This document shows positions 35,340-44,828 of a stretch of 64,000 nt of DNA, piece by piece. The stretch's first letter is position 1. Each line of letters begins with the position of its first letter. The notes below the pieces were generated by a model, which did not search any database, had not been told where the DNA came from, and saw only the letters and a program-made list of their open reading frames with translations. The position numbers and the translations under genes are program-made. The stretch is from Microbacterium halotolerans (GTDB lineage: Bacteria > Actinomycetota > Actinomycetes > Actinomycetales > Microbacteriaceae): contig NZ_KZ984051.1 of assembly GCF_003569805.1 (NCBI RefSeq), positions 1,931,895 through 1,995,894 of the forward strand, given 5' to 3'.

Positions 35340-36886
35340 GGCTCGCACTGTTCCTCGGTACGTTCCGAGGTTCGGCCTGGCACGTCATCCGTCAGGTCGT
35401 CGGCCTGGTCGTCGTCGGCAGTCTCGTCGCGGCGGCATGCGTCGGCGCACTGAGTCTCGACGATGACCACCTCGATGTGGCATCCGCGGTCCTGACGCTC
35501 GTCGGCTCAGCGCTGCTCATCGGCTTCGCCGTCGGACCTTTCCTCGCGGGGGCGACCGATCAACTTGATCCGAGGCGATTCGCCGTGCTCGGCGCCGAAC
35601 CGACGCCGCTGGCGGGGACGCTCCTGCTCGGCTCGCTCATCAGCGTGCCGTCCATCGCGCTGCTCGCGATCGACGTCTCCGCAGCGGTCGTCTGGGTCGG
35701 ACTGGGTGTGCCGGTGCTGGTCGCCGTCGTCTCTGCGCTTCTGCACGCTGTCGCGTGCGTGGTCCTCGCCCGCATCGCGATGGGCCTCGCATCGACTCTG
35801 ATGCGGGGCCGCCGCACCAGGGAGCTGTCGAGCCTGTTCGTGCTCGGGGTCATCGTGGTGGTCTTCCCTGTCGCCGTGTTCCTCTCCTCATTGGAATGGG
35901 AAGGTCGCGTGCCGGAGCAGATCCGGCTCGTGGTCGAGATCCTGGCGCTGACACCGTTCGGCGCGGCCGCGGGCGCGCCGGGAGCGATCGCGATGGGCAA
36001 CGGCTTCGTCAGCTGGTGGGCGAGCATCGTCGGTGCGCTGACCGCCGGGCTGGTCGTGTGGCTGTGGTTCTGGTTCGTCCGTCACCTGCTCTCGACCGTC
36101 GAGAACCCCGTCGAGGTCCGGCAGCGAGGCGGGCTCGGCTGGTTCGCCCTCGTTCCAGGCGTCGCTGCGGGCGCCATCGCCGCGCGCAGCATCATCTACT
36201 GGTTCAGTGACATGCGCTACATGGCGAACCTCGTGATCATTCCGATCGCGGGTCTGCTTCCGGTCGTCCCGCTGCTCATCGCCGGCGTGCCCGCCGAGAT
36301 CACCGCGCTCGTGCCCGTGCCGATCATGGCGCTGTTCTTCGGCTGGGTCGCGCACAACGACACGGCGTACGACTCCTCAGCAGTATGGCTGCACATCGTC
36401 ACAGGTGTCGGCGGGATCTCCGATCGGCTGGGACGCACTGTGCCCGTGCTGCTCACAGCGGTTCCCGTGCTCGCCGTCACGATCCCCGTTTCCGTGGCGC
36501 TCTACGGGCGCTGGGCGCTCCTGCCCGGCATGGTCGGAGTCGCCGCGTCGCTGTTCCTGTGCGGCCTCGGTCTGTCGTGCATCTCCTCTGCCGTCGCACC
36601 CTACGCGGTGCCGACGCCCGGAGACGGCCCGTTCCAACAGCCTCAGCGCAGCGGTTCGATCGGTGTCTGGTCTCAGGCGCTCGTCATGGGCATCGCGCTG
36701 GTGGCGAGCGGTCCCACGCTGTGGTTCATGTGGCTGGCGCTCACCGACGACATCGCGAACGCGATGACCGCGCAGTGGGTCGGTGTCGGCACCGGCCTCT
36801 CGGTGCTCGCGCTCGGCGTCGTAGTGGGCGGACTGCTGTTCCAGCACCGCGAATCGCGCATCATGGAGTTCGCCGGCACGACCTGA
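35315..36886 (+). CDS. ABC transporter permease, many membrane helices
   Basis: 523 residues, about a dozen hydrophobic helices, beginning LRLALFLGTFRGSAW after a GTG at 35315 that has a G-rich stretch seven bases upstream. It lies inside the end of the ATPase gene and is its obvious partner. TagG-type wall-teichoic-acid permeases have only about six helices, so I do not assign it to the neighbouring polymer cluster. No periplasmic-binding protein is present, so export is more likely than import. Confidence 0.85.
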   Translation: MVARVLQLRLALFLGTFRGSAWHVIRQVVGLVVVGSLVAAACVGALSLDDDHLDVASAVLTLVGSALLIGFAVGPFLAGATDQLDPRRFAVLGAEPTPLAGTLLLGSLISVPSIALLAIDVSAAVVWVGLGVPVLVAVVSALLHAVACVVLARIAMGLASTLMRGRRTRELSSLFVLGVIVVVFPVAVFLSSLEWEGRVPEQIRLVVEILALTPFGAAAGAPGAIAMGNGFVSWWASIVGALTAGLVVWLWFWFVRHLLSTVENPVEVRQRGGLGWFALVPGVAAGAIAARSIIYWFSDMRYMANLVIIPIAGLLPVVPLLIAGVPAEITALVPVPIMALFFGWVAHNDTAYDSSAVWLHIVTGVGGISDRLGRTVPVLLTAVPVLAVTIPVSVALYGRWALLPGMVGVAASLFLCGLGLSCISSAVAPYAVPTPGDGPFQQPQRSGSIGVWSQALVMGIALVASGPTLWFMWLALTDDIANAMTAQWVGVGTGLSVLALGVVVGGLLFQHRESRIMEFAGTT

Positions 36887-36965
36887 CCGGCCCGATTCCT
36901 CCGGCTGTTCCGACCCGGAATCGGGTCTCGCTGCGATCAGCCTCCCCAGTCATCCGGATCCGGAA

Positions 36966-36971
36966 TAGAAT
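36966..36971 (+). promoter_or_regulatory. -10 hexamer of a leaderless promoter
   Basis: TAGAAT, six bases before ATG 36978. Confidence 0.5.
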
Positions 36972-36977
36972 GGCCGT

Positions 36978-37244
36978 ATGAGTACGCCGCTTGATGCACC
37001 CGACCAGGGCGGAACCGCGCTCCTCGACCGAGAACTCGAGGAGCTGCTCGAAGAAGAGCTGCAGGAACCCGGTGATCACGAGCGTTTCTCGCACTACGTC
37101 AAGAAGGACAAGATCCTCGAATCGGCCATCACCGGCAAGCCGGTGCGTGCGCTGTGCGGCAAGAAGTGGACGCCGGGGCGCGACCCCGAGAAGTTCCCCG
37201 TGTGCCCGGAGTGCAAGAAGATCTACGAGCAGCTGAACAGATAG
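36978..37244 (+). CDS. DUF3039 family protein
   Basis: 88 residues. The DUF3039 core is ERFSHYVKKDKILESAITG and GKPVRALCGKKWTPGRDPEKF, ending VCPECKKIYEQL. The Cys and CxxC spacing suggests a metal site. An acidic helix (LDRELEELLEEELQ) leads. Actinobacterial genes of this family commonly sit by pncB, as here. Function unknown. Confidence 0.9.
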   Translation: MSTPLDAPDQGGTALLDRELEELLEEELQEPGDHERFSHYVKKDKILESAITGKPVRALCGKKWTPGRDPEKFPVCPECKKIYEQLNR

Positions 37245-37264
37245 CGCATCTGCCGCGGGCGGCG

Positions 37265-38599
37265 TCAGCTCTCGACGTAGGTCGTCGGGACAGCGGGGTC
37301 GGACTTGCTCAGAGCGAGCCCTCTGACGGGGAGCTCCTCGCGCGCAGCGAAGTGGTGGGCACGGGCGGCGGCGACGCCGGCCGGCCCCTCGTGGGCCGTA
37401 TCGATGTCGCCGGATGCGACGAGGCTCGTCTGCAGATGCCGCACGCCCGATTCCGGCAGGGCGGGAACATCATCGAACCCGTCGCCGACGTGGACGAGCT
37501 CCTCCACCGCCGTGCCGTTCTCGATGCGACGCGCCGCTGCCTTCTGCCCGCCCTGCGACCCCTTGCCGCTGGCAGTCTTGGCGACCGACACCCATTCGCC
37601 GTTCCGTCCCTCGCGTGCGACCAGCTTGTAGACCATGCCGGCCGTCGGGTATCCGGATCCGGTCACAACAGATGTGCCGACGCCGTACGCGTCGACGGGA
37701 GACGCACCGAGTGCGGCGATCGCGAACTCGTCGAGGTCGCTCGTCACGGTGATGCGCGTCGCGCTCGCCCCCAGCGAATCGAGGATGTCGCGGACCTCCC
37801 CGGCGACGATGGGCAGGTCGCCTGAGTCGATGCGCACCCCGCCGAGGGAGCCGCCGCGCTCGGAGGCCATGCGCACCGCGGTGCGCACTCCCTGCTCGAT
37901 GTCGTAGGTGTCGACGAGCAGCGCGGTGCCGGTGCCGAGTGCGTCGAGCTGCGCGCGGAACGCGTCCTCTTCGCTGTCGTGCAGCAGCGTCCAGGCGTGG
38001 GCTGCTGTGCCCATCGTCGGCACGCCCCACGTGCGCCCGGCCTCGAGGTTGCTCGTCGCGCCGAAGCCGACGATGTATGCGGCACGGCTGGCGGCGACGG
38101 CGGAGTGCTCAGCAGAGCGGCGCGCACCCATCTCCGCGAGCGGACGCCCGTTCGCGGCGATCGACATCCTGGCGGCCGCCGTGGCGATGGCCGAATCATG
38201 GTTCAGGATGCTCAGCGCGATCGTCTCGAGGATCACGGCGTCGGCGAAGGTGCCGGTGACGGTCAGAACGGGGGAGCCGGGGAAGTACAGTTCGCCCTCG
38301 CGGTAGCCGGAGATGGAGCCCGTGAAGCGGTAGCCCTCGAGGTAGGCGAGTGCCTCGGGACCGACGATGTTCTCATCGCGCAGGAAGCGCAGCTCGTCCT
38401 CGCCGAACCGGAAGCTGCGCAGCTGCCCGAGCAGGCGGCCGGTTCCCGCGACGACGCCGAACCTGCGCCCGCCGGAGAGTCGGCGTGCGAACACTTCGAA
38501 CACGCACTTCCGGTGGGCCGTGCCGTCGCGAAGAGCCGCGTCCAGCATGGTCAGTTCGTAGCGGTCCGTCAGAAAGGCCGTCGATGCGCTCACCCGCAC
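37265..38599 (-). CDS. pncB: Nicotinate phosphoribosyltransferase
   Basis: 444 residues. Converts nicotinate and PRPP to nicotinate mononucleotide in NAD salvage. Family blocks: FLTDRYELTMLDAALRDG at the N-terminus, AARRSAEHS-type histidine loop (ARRSAEHSAVAASRAAYIVG), VRIDSGDLPIVAGEVRDIL and YGVGTSVVTGSGYPT. These match active PncB. GTG 38599 was chosen because AGAGG lies seven bases upstream; GTG 38593 is the alternative. It is convergent with DUF3039 and divergent from murI. Confidence 0.95.
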   Translation of the reverse strand: MRVSASTAFLTDRYELTMLDAALRDGTAHRKCVFEVFARRLSGGRRFGVVAGTGRLLGQLRSFRFGEDELRFLRDENIVGPEALAYLEGYRFTGSISGYREGELYFPGSPVLTVTGTFADAVILETIALSILNHDSAIATAAARMSIAANGRPLAEMGARRSAEHSAVAASRAAYIVGFGATSNLEAGRTWGVPTMGTAAHAWTLLHDSEEDAFRAQLDALGTGTALLVDTYDIEQGVRTAVRMASERGGSLGGVRIDSGDLPIVAGEVRDILDSLGASATRITVTSDLDEFAIAALGASPVDAYGVGTSVVTGSGYPTAGMVYKLVAREGRNGEWVSVAKTASGKGSQGGQKAAARRIENGTAVEELVHVGDGFDDVPALPESGVRHLQTSLVASGDIDTAHEGPAGVAAARAHHFAAREELPVRGLALSKSDPAVPTTYVES

Positions 38600-38709
38600 G
38601 ACTTTACCTCTGTCCGGCCGCATGTTCCCGCGAGCATCTGTGCGACAGTGCAGGCGATCGCGGAGAACACGGGCACTCGCGAGGGGCAGGCGGGATGAGC
38701 CGGACCGCG

Positions 38710-38715
38710 TAGGCT
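38710..38715 (+). promoter_or_regulatory. -10 hexamer of a leaderless promoter for murI
   Basis: TAGGCT, seven bases before GTG 38723. The promoter should serve murI and probably rph-rdgB. Confidence 0.5.
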
Positions 38716-38722
38716 GAGAGGC

Positions 38723-39544
38723 GTGAATGACGCGCCGATCGGGATCTTCGACTCCGGGGTGGGCGGTCTCACCGTCGCCAGGGCGGTCGGCGATCAGCTG
38801 CCGCGCGAGTCGATCCTCTACATCGGGGACACGGTGCACTCGCCCTACGGCCCGAAGCCCATCGCCGACGTGCGCCGCTACTCGCTCGAGGTGCTCGACA
38901 CGCTCGTCGAGCAGGGAGTGAAGATGCTCGTGATCGCGTGCAACACGGCGTCGGCCGCGGTGCTGCACGACGCCCGCGAACGGTACGACGTGCCCGTCGT
39001 CGAGGTGATCGGCCCGGCGGTGCGCACGGCGATCGCGACCACGCGACGCGGCCGGATCGGCGTGATCGGCACCGAGGGCACGATCGGCTCGGGCGCCTAT
39101 CAGGATATGCTCGCGGTCGCCCCGGGCGTCGACGTCTTCACCGCCGCGTGTCCGCGATTCGTCGAATTCGTCGAGGCGGGCGTCACCGACAGCGCGGAGC
39201 TGCTGGCAGCGGCCGACGAGTACCTGGCACCGCTGCGCGACGCGGGCGTCGACACGCTCGTTCTCGGATGCACGCATTATCCTTTCCTCAAGGGCGCGAT
39301 CAGCTACGTGATGGGGCCGGATGTGTCGCTCGTCTCGAGCGACAGCGAGACCGCCAAGGACGTCTACCGCGAGCTGGTCGGCCGCGAGCTGCTGGCGAGC
39401 CCGGATGCCGCGCCGACGCTGGCGTACGAGGCCACAGGAGCCGACACGTCCGCCTTCACGACGCTCGCGAACCGACTCCTGGGGCGCGAGGTGCGCGACG
39501 TGCGCCTCGTGCGCACCGGAGCGATCGACCTTCCCGCAGACTGA
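38723..39544 (+). CDS. murI: Glutamate racemase
   Basis: 273 residues. Interconverts L- and D-glutamate for peptidoglycan. Both catalytic cysteines are in place: [11 protein letters not shown] (about Cys 73) and LGCTHYPFL (about Cys 183), with [14 protein letters not shown] and GDTVHSPYG at the N-terminus. First gene of a murI-rph-rdgB unit with a leaderless-type promoter. Confidence 0.96.
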   Translation: MNDAPIGIFDSGVGGLTVARAVGDQLPRESILYIGDTVHSPYGPKPIADVRRYSLEVLDTLVEQGVKMLVIACNTASAAVLHDARERYDVPVVEVIGPAVRTAIATTRRGRIGVIGTEGTIGSGAYQDMLAVAPGVDVFTAACPRFVEFVEAGVTDSAELLAAADEYLAPLRDAGVDTLVLGCTHYPFLKGAISYVMGPDVSLVSSDSETAKDVYRELVGRELLASPDAAPTLAYEATGADTSAFTTLANRLLGREVRDVRLVRTGAIDLPAD

Positions 39545-39609
39545 ACCACCCCATCCGGATGCTCCGGGCGTACGTGCCCGCAGCATCCGGTGCGACTCAA
39601 GGAGACGAG

Positions 39610-40344
39610 ATGACCGACATCACCCGCGCGGACGGCCGCGCCCTGGACGAGCTGCGCCCCGTCACCATCGAACGCGGCTGGAGCTCGCAGGCCGAGGGCT
39701 CAGCGCTGATCTCGTTCGGCGGCACGAAGGTGCTCTGCACTGCGTCGTTCACATCCGGCGTGCCGCGCTGGCTGACGGGCAAGGGCACCGGATGGGTGAC
39801 CGCCGAGTACGCGATGCTGCCGCGTGCGACGAACGACCGCTCCACACGCGAGAGCGTGAAGGGGAAGCTCGGCGGCCGCACGCACGAGATCTCGCGCCTG
39901 ATCGGCCGCGCGCTGCGCGCCGTCGTAGACACCAAGGCTCTCGGTGAGAACACGATCGTGCTCGACTGCGACGTGCTGCAGGCAGACGGCGGCACGCGCA
40001 CCGCCTCGATCACCGGCGCCTACGTGGCGCTCGTCGATGCGATCGAGTGGGGCCGGGAGAAGGGGTTCGTGGCCAAGAATGCGAAGCCGCTCTCCGACAG
40101 CATCAGCGCGATCTCGGTCGGCATCATCGACGGCGAGCCGATGCTCGACCTGCCGTACGAGGAGGACTCCCGAGCCGAGACCGATATGAACATCGTGATG
40201 ACGGGGGCCGGGAAGTTCGTCGAGGTGCAGGGCACGGCGGAGGGTGCGCCCTTCGACAAGTCGGAGCTCGATCGGCTGCTCGACCTCGGCGCGAAGGGCT
40301 GCGCCGATCTGACGCGCCTGCAGAACGACGCGCTGGGCCGATGA
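39610..40344 (+). CDS. rph: Ribonuclease PH
   Basis: 244 residues. Phosphorolytic 3'-5' exoribonuclease that trims tRNA 3' ends. Typical sequence: [55 protein letters not shown] and [15 protein letters not shown] 39610 has CAAGGAGA upstream. Its stop overlaps the start of rdgB (ATGA). Confidence 0.96.
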   Translation: MTDITRADGRALDELRPVTIERGWSSQAEGSALISFGGTKVLCTASFTSGVPRWLTGKGTGWVTAEYAMLPRATNDRSTRESVKGKLGGRTHEISRLIGRALRAVVDTKALGENTIVLDCDVLQADGGTRTASITGAYVALVDAIEWGREKGFVAKNAKPLSDSISAISVGIIDGEPMLDLPYEEDSRAETDMNIVMTGAGKFVEVQGTAEGAPFDKSELDRLLDLGAKGCADLTRLQNDALGR

Positions 40345-40925
40345 CGCAGATCGTTCTGGCCACGCACAACCCGCACAAGATCGCGGAGTTCCAGCAGATC
40401 GTCCTGCGTGTGCGCCCCGACTTCGAGGTCATCGGCTACGACGGGCCGGAGCCGGTGGAGGACGGTGTCACCTTCGCGCAGAACGCACTGATCAAGGCGC
40501 GCGCTGCTGCGGCGCACACGGGACTGACGGCGCTCGCCGACGACTCCGGCATCTGCGTCGACGTGCTGGGCGGATCGCCCGGTGTGTTCTCGGCATACTG
40601 GGCGGGGCACAAGAAGGACGACGCCGCGAACCTCGATCTGCTGCTCGACCAGATCGGCGACGTCACAGACCCGCACCGCGGCGCTCACTACACGTCCGTC
40701 ATCGCGGTCGTGACGCCGGAGGGCGAGGAGCGCACGGTCGAGGGCATCTGGCCCGGCCGGGTGGCAACCGAACCCCGCGGCGACGGAGGCTTCGGCTACG
40801 ACCCCGTCTTCGTGCCGGACGACGACACCCGTTCGGCCGCCGAGCTGGCCGCCGAGGAGAAGAACGCCGTTTCGCACCGCGCCCGCGCCTTCGAGCACCT
40901 CCAGCCGATCCTCGCCGCCCTCTGA
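40341..40925 (+). CDS. rdgB: dITP/XTP pyrophosphatase (Ham1 family)
   Basis: 194 residues. Removes non-canonical purine NTPs such as ITP and XTP. The family blocks are [31 protein letters not shown] and GGFGYDPVF. It overlaps rph by four bases, the usual murI-rph-rdgB arrangement. Confidence 0.95.
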   Translation: MTQIVLATHNPHKIAEFQQIVLRVRPDFEVIGYDGPEPVEDGVTFAQNALIKARAAAAHTGLTALADDSGICVDVLGGSPGVFSAYWAGHKKDDAANLDLLLDQIGDVTDPHRGAHYTSVIAVVTPEGEERTVEGIWPGRVATEPRGDGGFGYDPVFVPDDDTRSAAELAAEEKNAVSHRARAFEHLQPILAAL

Positions 40926-40944
40926 CGCCCCGTGCCCCGCTGCC

Positions 40945-41010
40945 GAGATGCGCACTTCTCGTCGAGATGCGCCGGTTTCTACGTGGTTTCGTCGAAAACG
41001 TGCGCATCTC
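40945..41010. repeat. 66-bp palindromic dispersed repeat, copy 2
   Basis: Bounded by GAGATGCGCAC and its inverse GTGCGCATCTC, with a second CGAGATGCGCCG inside and a conserved core ACGTGGTTTCG. The reverse complement of copy 1 (23971-24036) aligns over the full 66 bases with 10 differences and no gap. It lies between the convergent rdgB and CPBP genes. Confidence 0.8.
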
Positions 41011-41026
41011 GTGGGCCGGGAGGGCG

Positions 41027-41908
41027 TCAGGGCACGAGGAACACAGCGTCGAGCACGCCCGGGTTGTGAGCGTGCACGAGTGCGGCGAACACGACGGCGT
41101 CGAACAGCAGATGCACCGTGACGATGTAGCCGAGTGAGCGTGTGCGCAGGAAGATGATGCCCTGCAGCAGCGCGAACGGGATGGTGAACGCCGGTGCCCA
41201 TTCGCGGTAGCCGAGTTCCCACAGGAACGACACGAACACGATCGCCTGCAGCGCGTTGGCCGCCCAGTCCGGCAGGTGTCGGCGCAGCAGCACGAACGTG
41301 ATGCAGATGAAGAACAGCTCGTCCCAGATGCCGACGGCCCCGACGCCGACGAAGAGCCGCGTGATGAGGTCGGGTGAGTCGACGACGGGCCAGTTCTGAT
41401 AGGCGCCGCTGGTGATGAAGTAGAACGGCAGGATCAACCAGCCGAGCACGAGAACCGCCACGAGCCACACCCATTGCGCCGCGCGCCAGCGGCCGCCTGC
41501 GCGCCACGGGAACCGGATGGCGCGGTCGCGGTAGGCGAATCGCGACACGAGGTACGGCAGCACAACGGCGCCACCGAGCGCCAGGGTGAACCGCACCATG
41601 GCGGTGTCGTGGAGCTCGGCCGCCAGCGGAACGGCGCTGACGATCATCAGCCCGAGCGCGATGAGTGACAGGTCGCGCAGCAGGCTCGGAGCGCCGCCCC
41701 GCCGGAACGAGGTGACGCCGGTGCGACGATCGACGATCCAGGCTAGAACGAGCGCCACGGCGGCGAGGATCCAACCCAGCCAGGCGATCTCGAAGACGAA
41801 CAGGGCGGGAGCGGCGAGGCAGAGGATCAGCGCCGGCGCCGCAGCCGCGGCCGGCGCAGAGTGGGCGGTCGCGCGGCTCGATGGATGCGCATCGGTGTCT
41901 TCGATCAC
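41027..41908 (-). CDS. CPBP-family-like membrane protein, probably non-catalytic
   Basis: 293 residues with seven or eight hydrophobic helices, in the Abi/CPBP intramembrane peptidase family. The usual EExxxR motif appears as D-E-L-F-F-I in VGIWDELFFICITF, the second motif (FxxxH) appears as FVSFLWELG, and the last keeps His in TVHLLFD. Three of the metal and catalytic residues are therefore altered, so protease activity is doubtful. GTG 41908 was chosen because AAGGAG lies ten bases before it; ATG 41953 is the longer alternative. Confidence 0.75.
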   Translation of the reverse strand: MIEDTDAHPSSRATAHSAPAAAAAPALILCLAAPALFVFEIAWLGWILAAVALVLAWIVDRRTGVTSFRRGGAPSLLRDLSLIALGLMIVSAVPLAAELHDTAMVRFTLALGGAVVLPYLVSRFAYRDRAIRFPWRAGGRWRAAQWVWLVAVLVLGWLILPFYFITSGAYQNWPVVDSPDLITRLFVGVGAVGIWDELFFICITFVLLRRHLPDWAANALQAIVFVSFLWELGYREWAPAFTIPFALLQGIIFLRTRSLGYIVTVHLLFDAVVFAALVHAHNPGVLDAVFLVP

Positions 41909-41953
41909 GACAGGCTGCTCCTTCGGTTGGCCTTGTAAGGACGAACCGGCCAT

Positions 41954-42441
41954 TCGGAACTACGCAACCCGGCCGTAGCGCCGTTCACCCGATCGCGACA
42001 TGTATCGGAGGGACCCACGCGAGTCCTCTGACAATCGAGGGCTGGTTGTCGCTTCAGCCTATCGGTGCCGTGGTCCGCGCTGTACTCGGTCGACCCGTGC
42101 GACTCGGCCGGGCGAAGAAAGGCATGTCCGACGCATGCACAACGTGACATCGCAGCGCCTCGTGCCGTGCCACATCGCTCCGTTGACCGTGCTCATCAGA
42201 TGCCCCCGTGCTGGCGTCCGATACGCCCTGATCCGTTGACATCCTTCGTGATCCTAGAATGTTCACTTCCTATAAGCCTAGGCACGACTATGACCGAACC
42301 CATAGATTCGCCCCTTCTGGCTTCGGTTGGGAGGGGCGCTCCTCGTCGTTCACATTGCGTCGGGTGCGGTCAGACGCAGCGTCGGGTGGGGAGCGTTGCC
42401 CCGGAGAGAGGCGCCGAGGTGAATGAGCTTCCTTGCACCTG
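41954..42441. other. Intergenic region with no recognisable gene
   Basis: Nearly 500 bases less GC-rich than the rest. No coding frame has good codon bias or a start site; open frames of 60-80 codons on either strand look random. It includes CCTATAAGCCTAGG near 42270. It may be degenerated mobile DNA. Confidence 0.5.
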
Positions 42442-42481
42442 GCCGTCTCCTGCCCTGAGCTGTGAATGGGCAGGAGACGGC
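42442..42481 (-). terminator. Hairpin terminator of the surface-protein gene
   Basis: 14-bp perfect stem GCCGTCTCCTGCCC/GGGCAGGAGACGGC around a 12-base loop, ten bases past the stop of the gene at 42491. Confidence 0.75.
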
Positions 42482-42490
42482 TGGCGGTTG

Positions 42491-44233
42491 CTACTGCTTG
42501 GCGCGGCGGCGCAGTGTCATCAGGAGTGCCCCGCCGAGGAGCGACAGCATTGCCGCTCCCGTCAGAGGAGTCGCGATGTCCGTGCCCGTTGCCGCGAGCT
42601 CGTCTGACTCGTCACTCGGCTCCGGCGACGGCTCTGGAATCTCCGTGATTGGGTTCGTCACCGTCACGTGCACGATCTCGTCGCGATCGACCGTGAGCGT
42701 CTCTGGCGACACTTCCGGGGTTCCCCAGGTCGCTCCGTCGACTTCACTCGGGGCCGCCTCCGTGAGCGCGAGCTCCGCTCCCACCGGGAGCGGGTCTGAG
42801 CCGACGACCGTACCGTCGGCGGGAAGCACGAGAGTTCCGGATCCTGCTTCGAATCCTTCGCCGGCCGCATATCTGTACTCAAGGGTGAACTCAGCGTTCT
42901 CAGGCACCAGCTCTGCCCCGTCGCCGGTGATCTCCTTGGACGCCGAGAACGAGCCCATTGCGAGGGTGGCTTCGTTGGTGAGCGTGACCTCGACAGTTGC
43001 CCCACCCTCGATGGCGAAGTCATTTTCGGAGAGACTCGGTTCGGCCCAGTCGATGTTCGCCGGTTGTGTCGGAAGGATCTCTTCGACATGCACGAGCGAA
43101 CCTTCCTCGAACTCTGGGCTGGTCCACGTTGCACCGTCCGCGATCGTGAACTCTCCTTCGGTGACGACTTCGTCCGGCGAGGTCACCGTGTAGGTTCCGT
43201 CGAACGTGATGTCGTCGATCGGCATGCTGTTCCAGATCACCTCCTTTGTGATCTGGAAGTCACCCACTCCGTCACCTGATCCGTCGGCCCCGCCGCCCTG
43301 ATGGGTGACCTCGTTCTCTACGAGGACCGTTTCGGTGCCCTCGATCTCGATCGTCGCCTCGTTCGTGTAGGTGCCGGCCTTTCCGCCGTCGGTCACGCGC
43401 GTGTAGAAGACTCCGACGTAGACCCACCCCTCCTGAGTGGTGAAGTCGATCGTCGAGCCGTCATCGGAGACGGTGTAGCTGTCACGAGGAACGCCGTTGG
43501 CCGACCAGTCCGGGTAGCCGCTCTCGTCGAACTCGTTCGTGCCTCCCAGGTAGGTGTCCTCTGAGATGAGCTCGAGGTTTTCTCCGCCCAGATCAGTGAT
43601 CGTGACCGCAAGGTCACCGTCCATCCCCTCGGGTGGTGTCTCCACCTCGACGTGCCATTCGACGATGCCTGACTCGCGGTCGTACATGCCGAACTTGTAG
43701 TTGTCGTACCCGCTCCACTCGCAAGTCGGGCATGGGCCGTTGTCGGGAGGCGACACCGTCACGGAAGTCCTGAGGTCGTCGATCTCATACGTCACCTCAG
43801 TGTTCTCAGTGACCTCCGTGGTCACCTCGACCCAGAAGTTGAACGAGCCCTGGAGATTCCGAGGATGTGCCTCCAGGTACGCGCTATCGAAATCGCAGTA
43901 CAGCTGCGTGGCCGTGACGGTGCACTGCCCCATCGGCTCGCCTTCCGGATCGAGCAGCGGGAACGAGTCCGTCAGTCCCTGCAACTCCGCAGGGAGATCG
44001 ATGGCGAACCCGGCAGGCGTCGCCGGGTGGTCTGGAAGGCTCCACGTCCCCCGCAGCTCCGCGGAAGTCCCCGATTCGACTTCCTCTTCTATGAAGTCGA
44101 TCGACGTGATGTCAGCGTCCTGCACGTACGGCGGAGCAGCCGTTGCCGGCGCTGCGCCCACAAGAGCGCCGAGCAGCACAGCGACGAGCGCGGTGAGCGC
44201 CGTCACCGTCCTCGACTGTTTCTGGCTTCTCAT
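42491..44233 (-). CDS. LAxTG-anchored surface protein with repeated Ig-like domains
   Basis: 580 residues. The signal peptide (about 1-33: basic start, hydrophobic core, ATA-AP cleavage) and the C-terminal sorting signal (LAATG at about 546-550, helix ATPLTGAAMLSLLGGALLM, then RRRAKQ) mark a sortase-anchored protein. LAxTG is the motif read by class E sortases in actinobacteria. Between them lie beta-sandwich modules; the last three resemble SpaA/DUF5979-type repeats (TKEVIWNSMPIDDITFDGTY, SKEITGDGAELVPENAEFTL). A CPTC pair near residue 175 could form a disulfide. ATG 44233 has AGGAA seven bases upstream. No sortase is in the window. Composition is poorer in GC than its neighbours. Confidence 0.88.
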   Translation of the reverse strand: MRSQKQSRTVTALTALVAVLLGALVGAAPATAAPPYVQDADITSIDFIEEEVESGTSAELRGTWSLPDHPATPAGFAIDLPAELQGLTDSFPLLDPEGEPMGQCTVTATQLYCDFDSAYLEAHPRNLQGSFNFWVEVTTEVTENTEVTYEIDDLRTSVTVSPPDNGPCPTCEWSGYDNYKFGMYDRESGIVEWHVEVETPPEGMDGDLAVTITDLGGENLELISEDTYLGGTNEFDESGYPDWSANGVPRDSYTVSDDGSTIDFTTQEGWVYVGVFYTRVTDGGKAGTYTNEATIEIEGTETVLVENEVTHQGGGADGSGDGVGDFQITKEVIWNSMPIDDITFDGTYTVTSPDEVVTEGEFTIADGATWTSPEFEEGSLVHVEEILPTQPANIDWAEPSLSENDFAIEGGATVEVTLTNEATLAMGSFSASKEITGDGAELVPENAEFTLEYRYAAGEGFEAGSGTLVLPADGTVVGSDPLPVGAELALTEAAPSEVDGATWGTPEVSPETLTVDRDEIVHVTVTNPITEIPEPSPEPSDESDELAATGTDIATPLTGAAMLSLLGGALLMTLRRRAKQ

Positions 44234-44477
44234 TCGGTTCCTGTCTCTCGGTTGGAGCTTGTGCTTACGAGTCGGGCGCAGAGGGAGGAGAAGCGGTTTG
44301 CCTCTGACTTCAGATACAGCACCGATTCGCCACCCGCCGTTCCCCGAGCGCAGTGACTACGCCCCGAGCGTCGAGTACGCCCTATTTGGTGAGACCACGG
44401 GAAGTCGGTTTCATCACGCGATTTCACGAAAGTCGTCCTTGCGAGAACTTGTGCGGCAATTACAGGGCGACCCACGC

Positions 44478-44657
44478 TCAGCGCCAGTCGTCGAGTTCCA
44501 GGATCCCCTTGCTGTCCCCAGGAGGCTCACCGGCGGGCCATTCGATCCGGTACCCGCACTCCCGGCATTCGTCACCCTCGCTTTCGGGGTGCATGGTCAC
44601 ACCGCAGGCCGGGCGAAGGGGATGGGCGCCGTCGTCGGGCCCATCGTCACCGATCAT
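44478..44657 (-). CDS. 59-residue Cys-containing mini-protein
   Basis: Starts at ATG 44657 with TAGGAG seven to eight bases upstream. Core sequence ACGVTMHPESEGDECRECGY followed by RIEWPAGEPP. Cysteines at 18, 31 and 34 with His 23 suggest a small zinc-ribbon-like site, though the first CxxC has lost a Cys (RPACG). It ends GILELDDWR. No membrane part. I do not know its function; it sits directly behind the small membrane ORF, probably in one transcript. Confidence 0.6.
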   Translation of the reverse strand: MIGDDGPDDGAHPLRPACGVTMHPESEGDECRECGYRIEWPAGEPPGDSKGILELDDWR

Positions 44658-44672
44658 GCGTGGCTCCTACTT

Positions 44673-44828
44673 TCATCGGGTCATCGACCGCACACCGGTG
44701 AGGACGATGAGGCCGACCGTAGATGCAGCGGCGATCGCAACGAACGCGTCTTGCACCATCGACACGACTTCCTTGAGCGGGAACGCATCAGGACCGTCGC
44801 GCAGGATCGACGGCGGGTCGATGGACAC
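44673..44828 (-). CDS. Possible mini membrane protein, start unclear
   Basis: About 51 residues from GTG 44828, ending in a hydrophobic helix, FVAIAAASTVGLIVLTGV, and RSMTR. Reading the frame further upstream gives IGTLLLGVWAVS, a second hydrophobic piece, but an in-frame TAG lies just before it and no ATG or GTG is present. A CTG at 44846 with AGGA six to seven bases upstream could serve as start. It is either a small gene with an unusual start or a decayed remnant. It lies 15 bases before the Cys mini-protein start. Confidence 0.35.
   Translation of the reverse strand: MSIDPPSILRDGPDAFPLKEVVSMVQDAFVAIAAASTVGLIVLTGVRSMTR

Noticed and set aside
35315..36886. ABC permease as a teichoic acid flippase (TagG)
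   Set aside because: TagG has about six helices; this protein has about twelve and its ATPase does not show TagH-type features.
42054..42266. Possible 70-residue gene in the low-GC gap
   Set aside because: No ribosome binding site, no family motif, and codon choice is unlike the neighbours.
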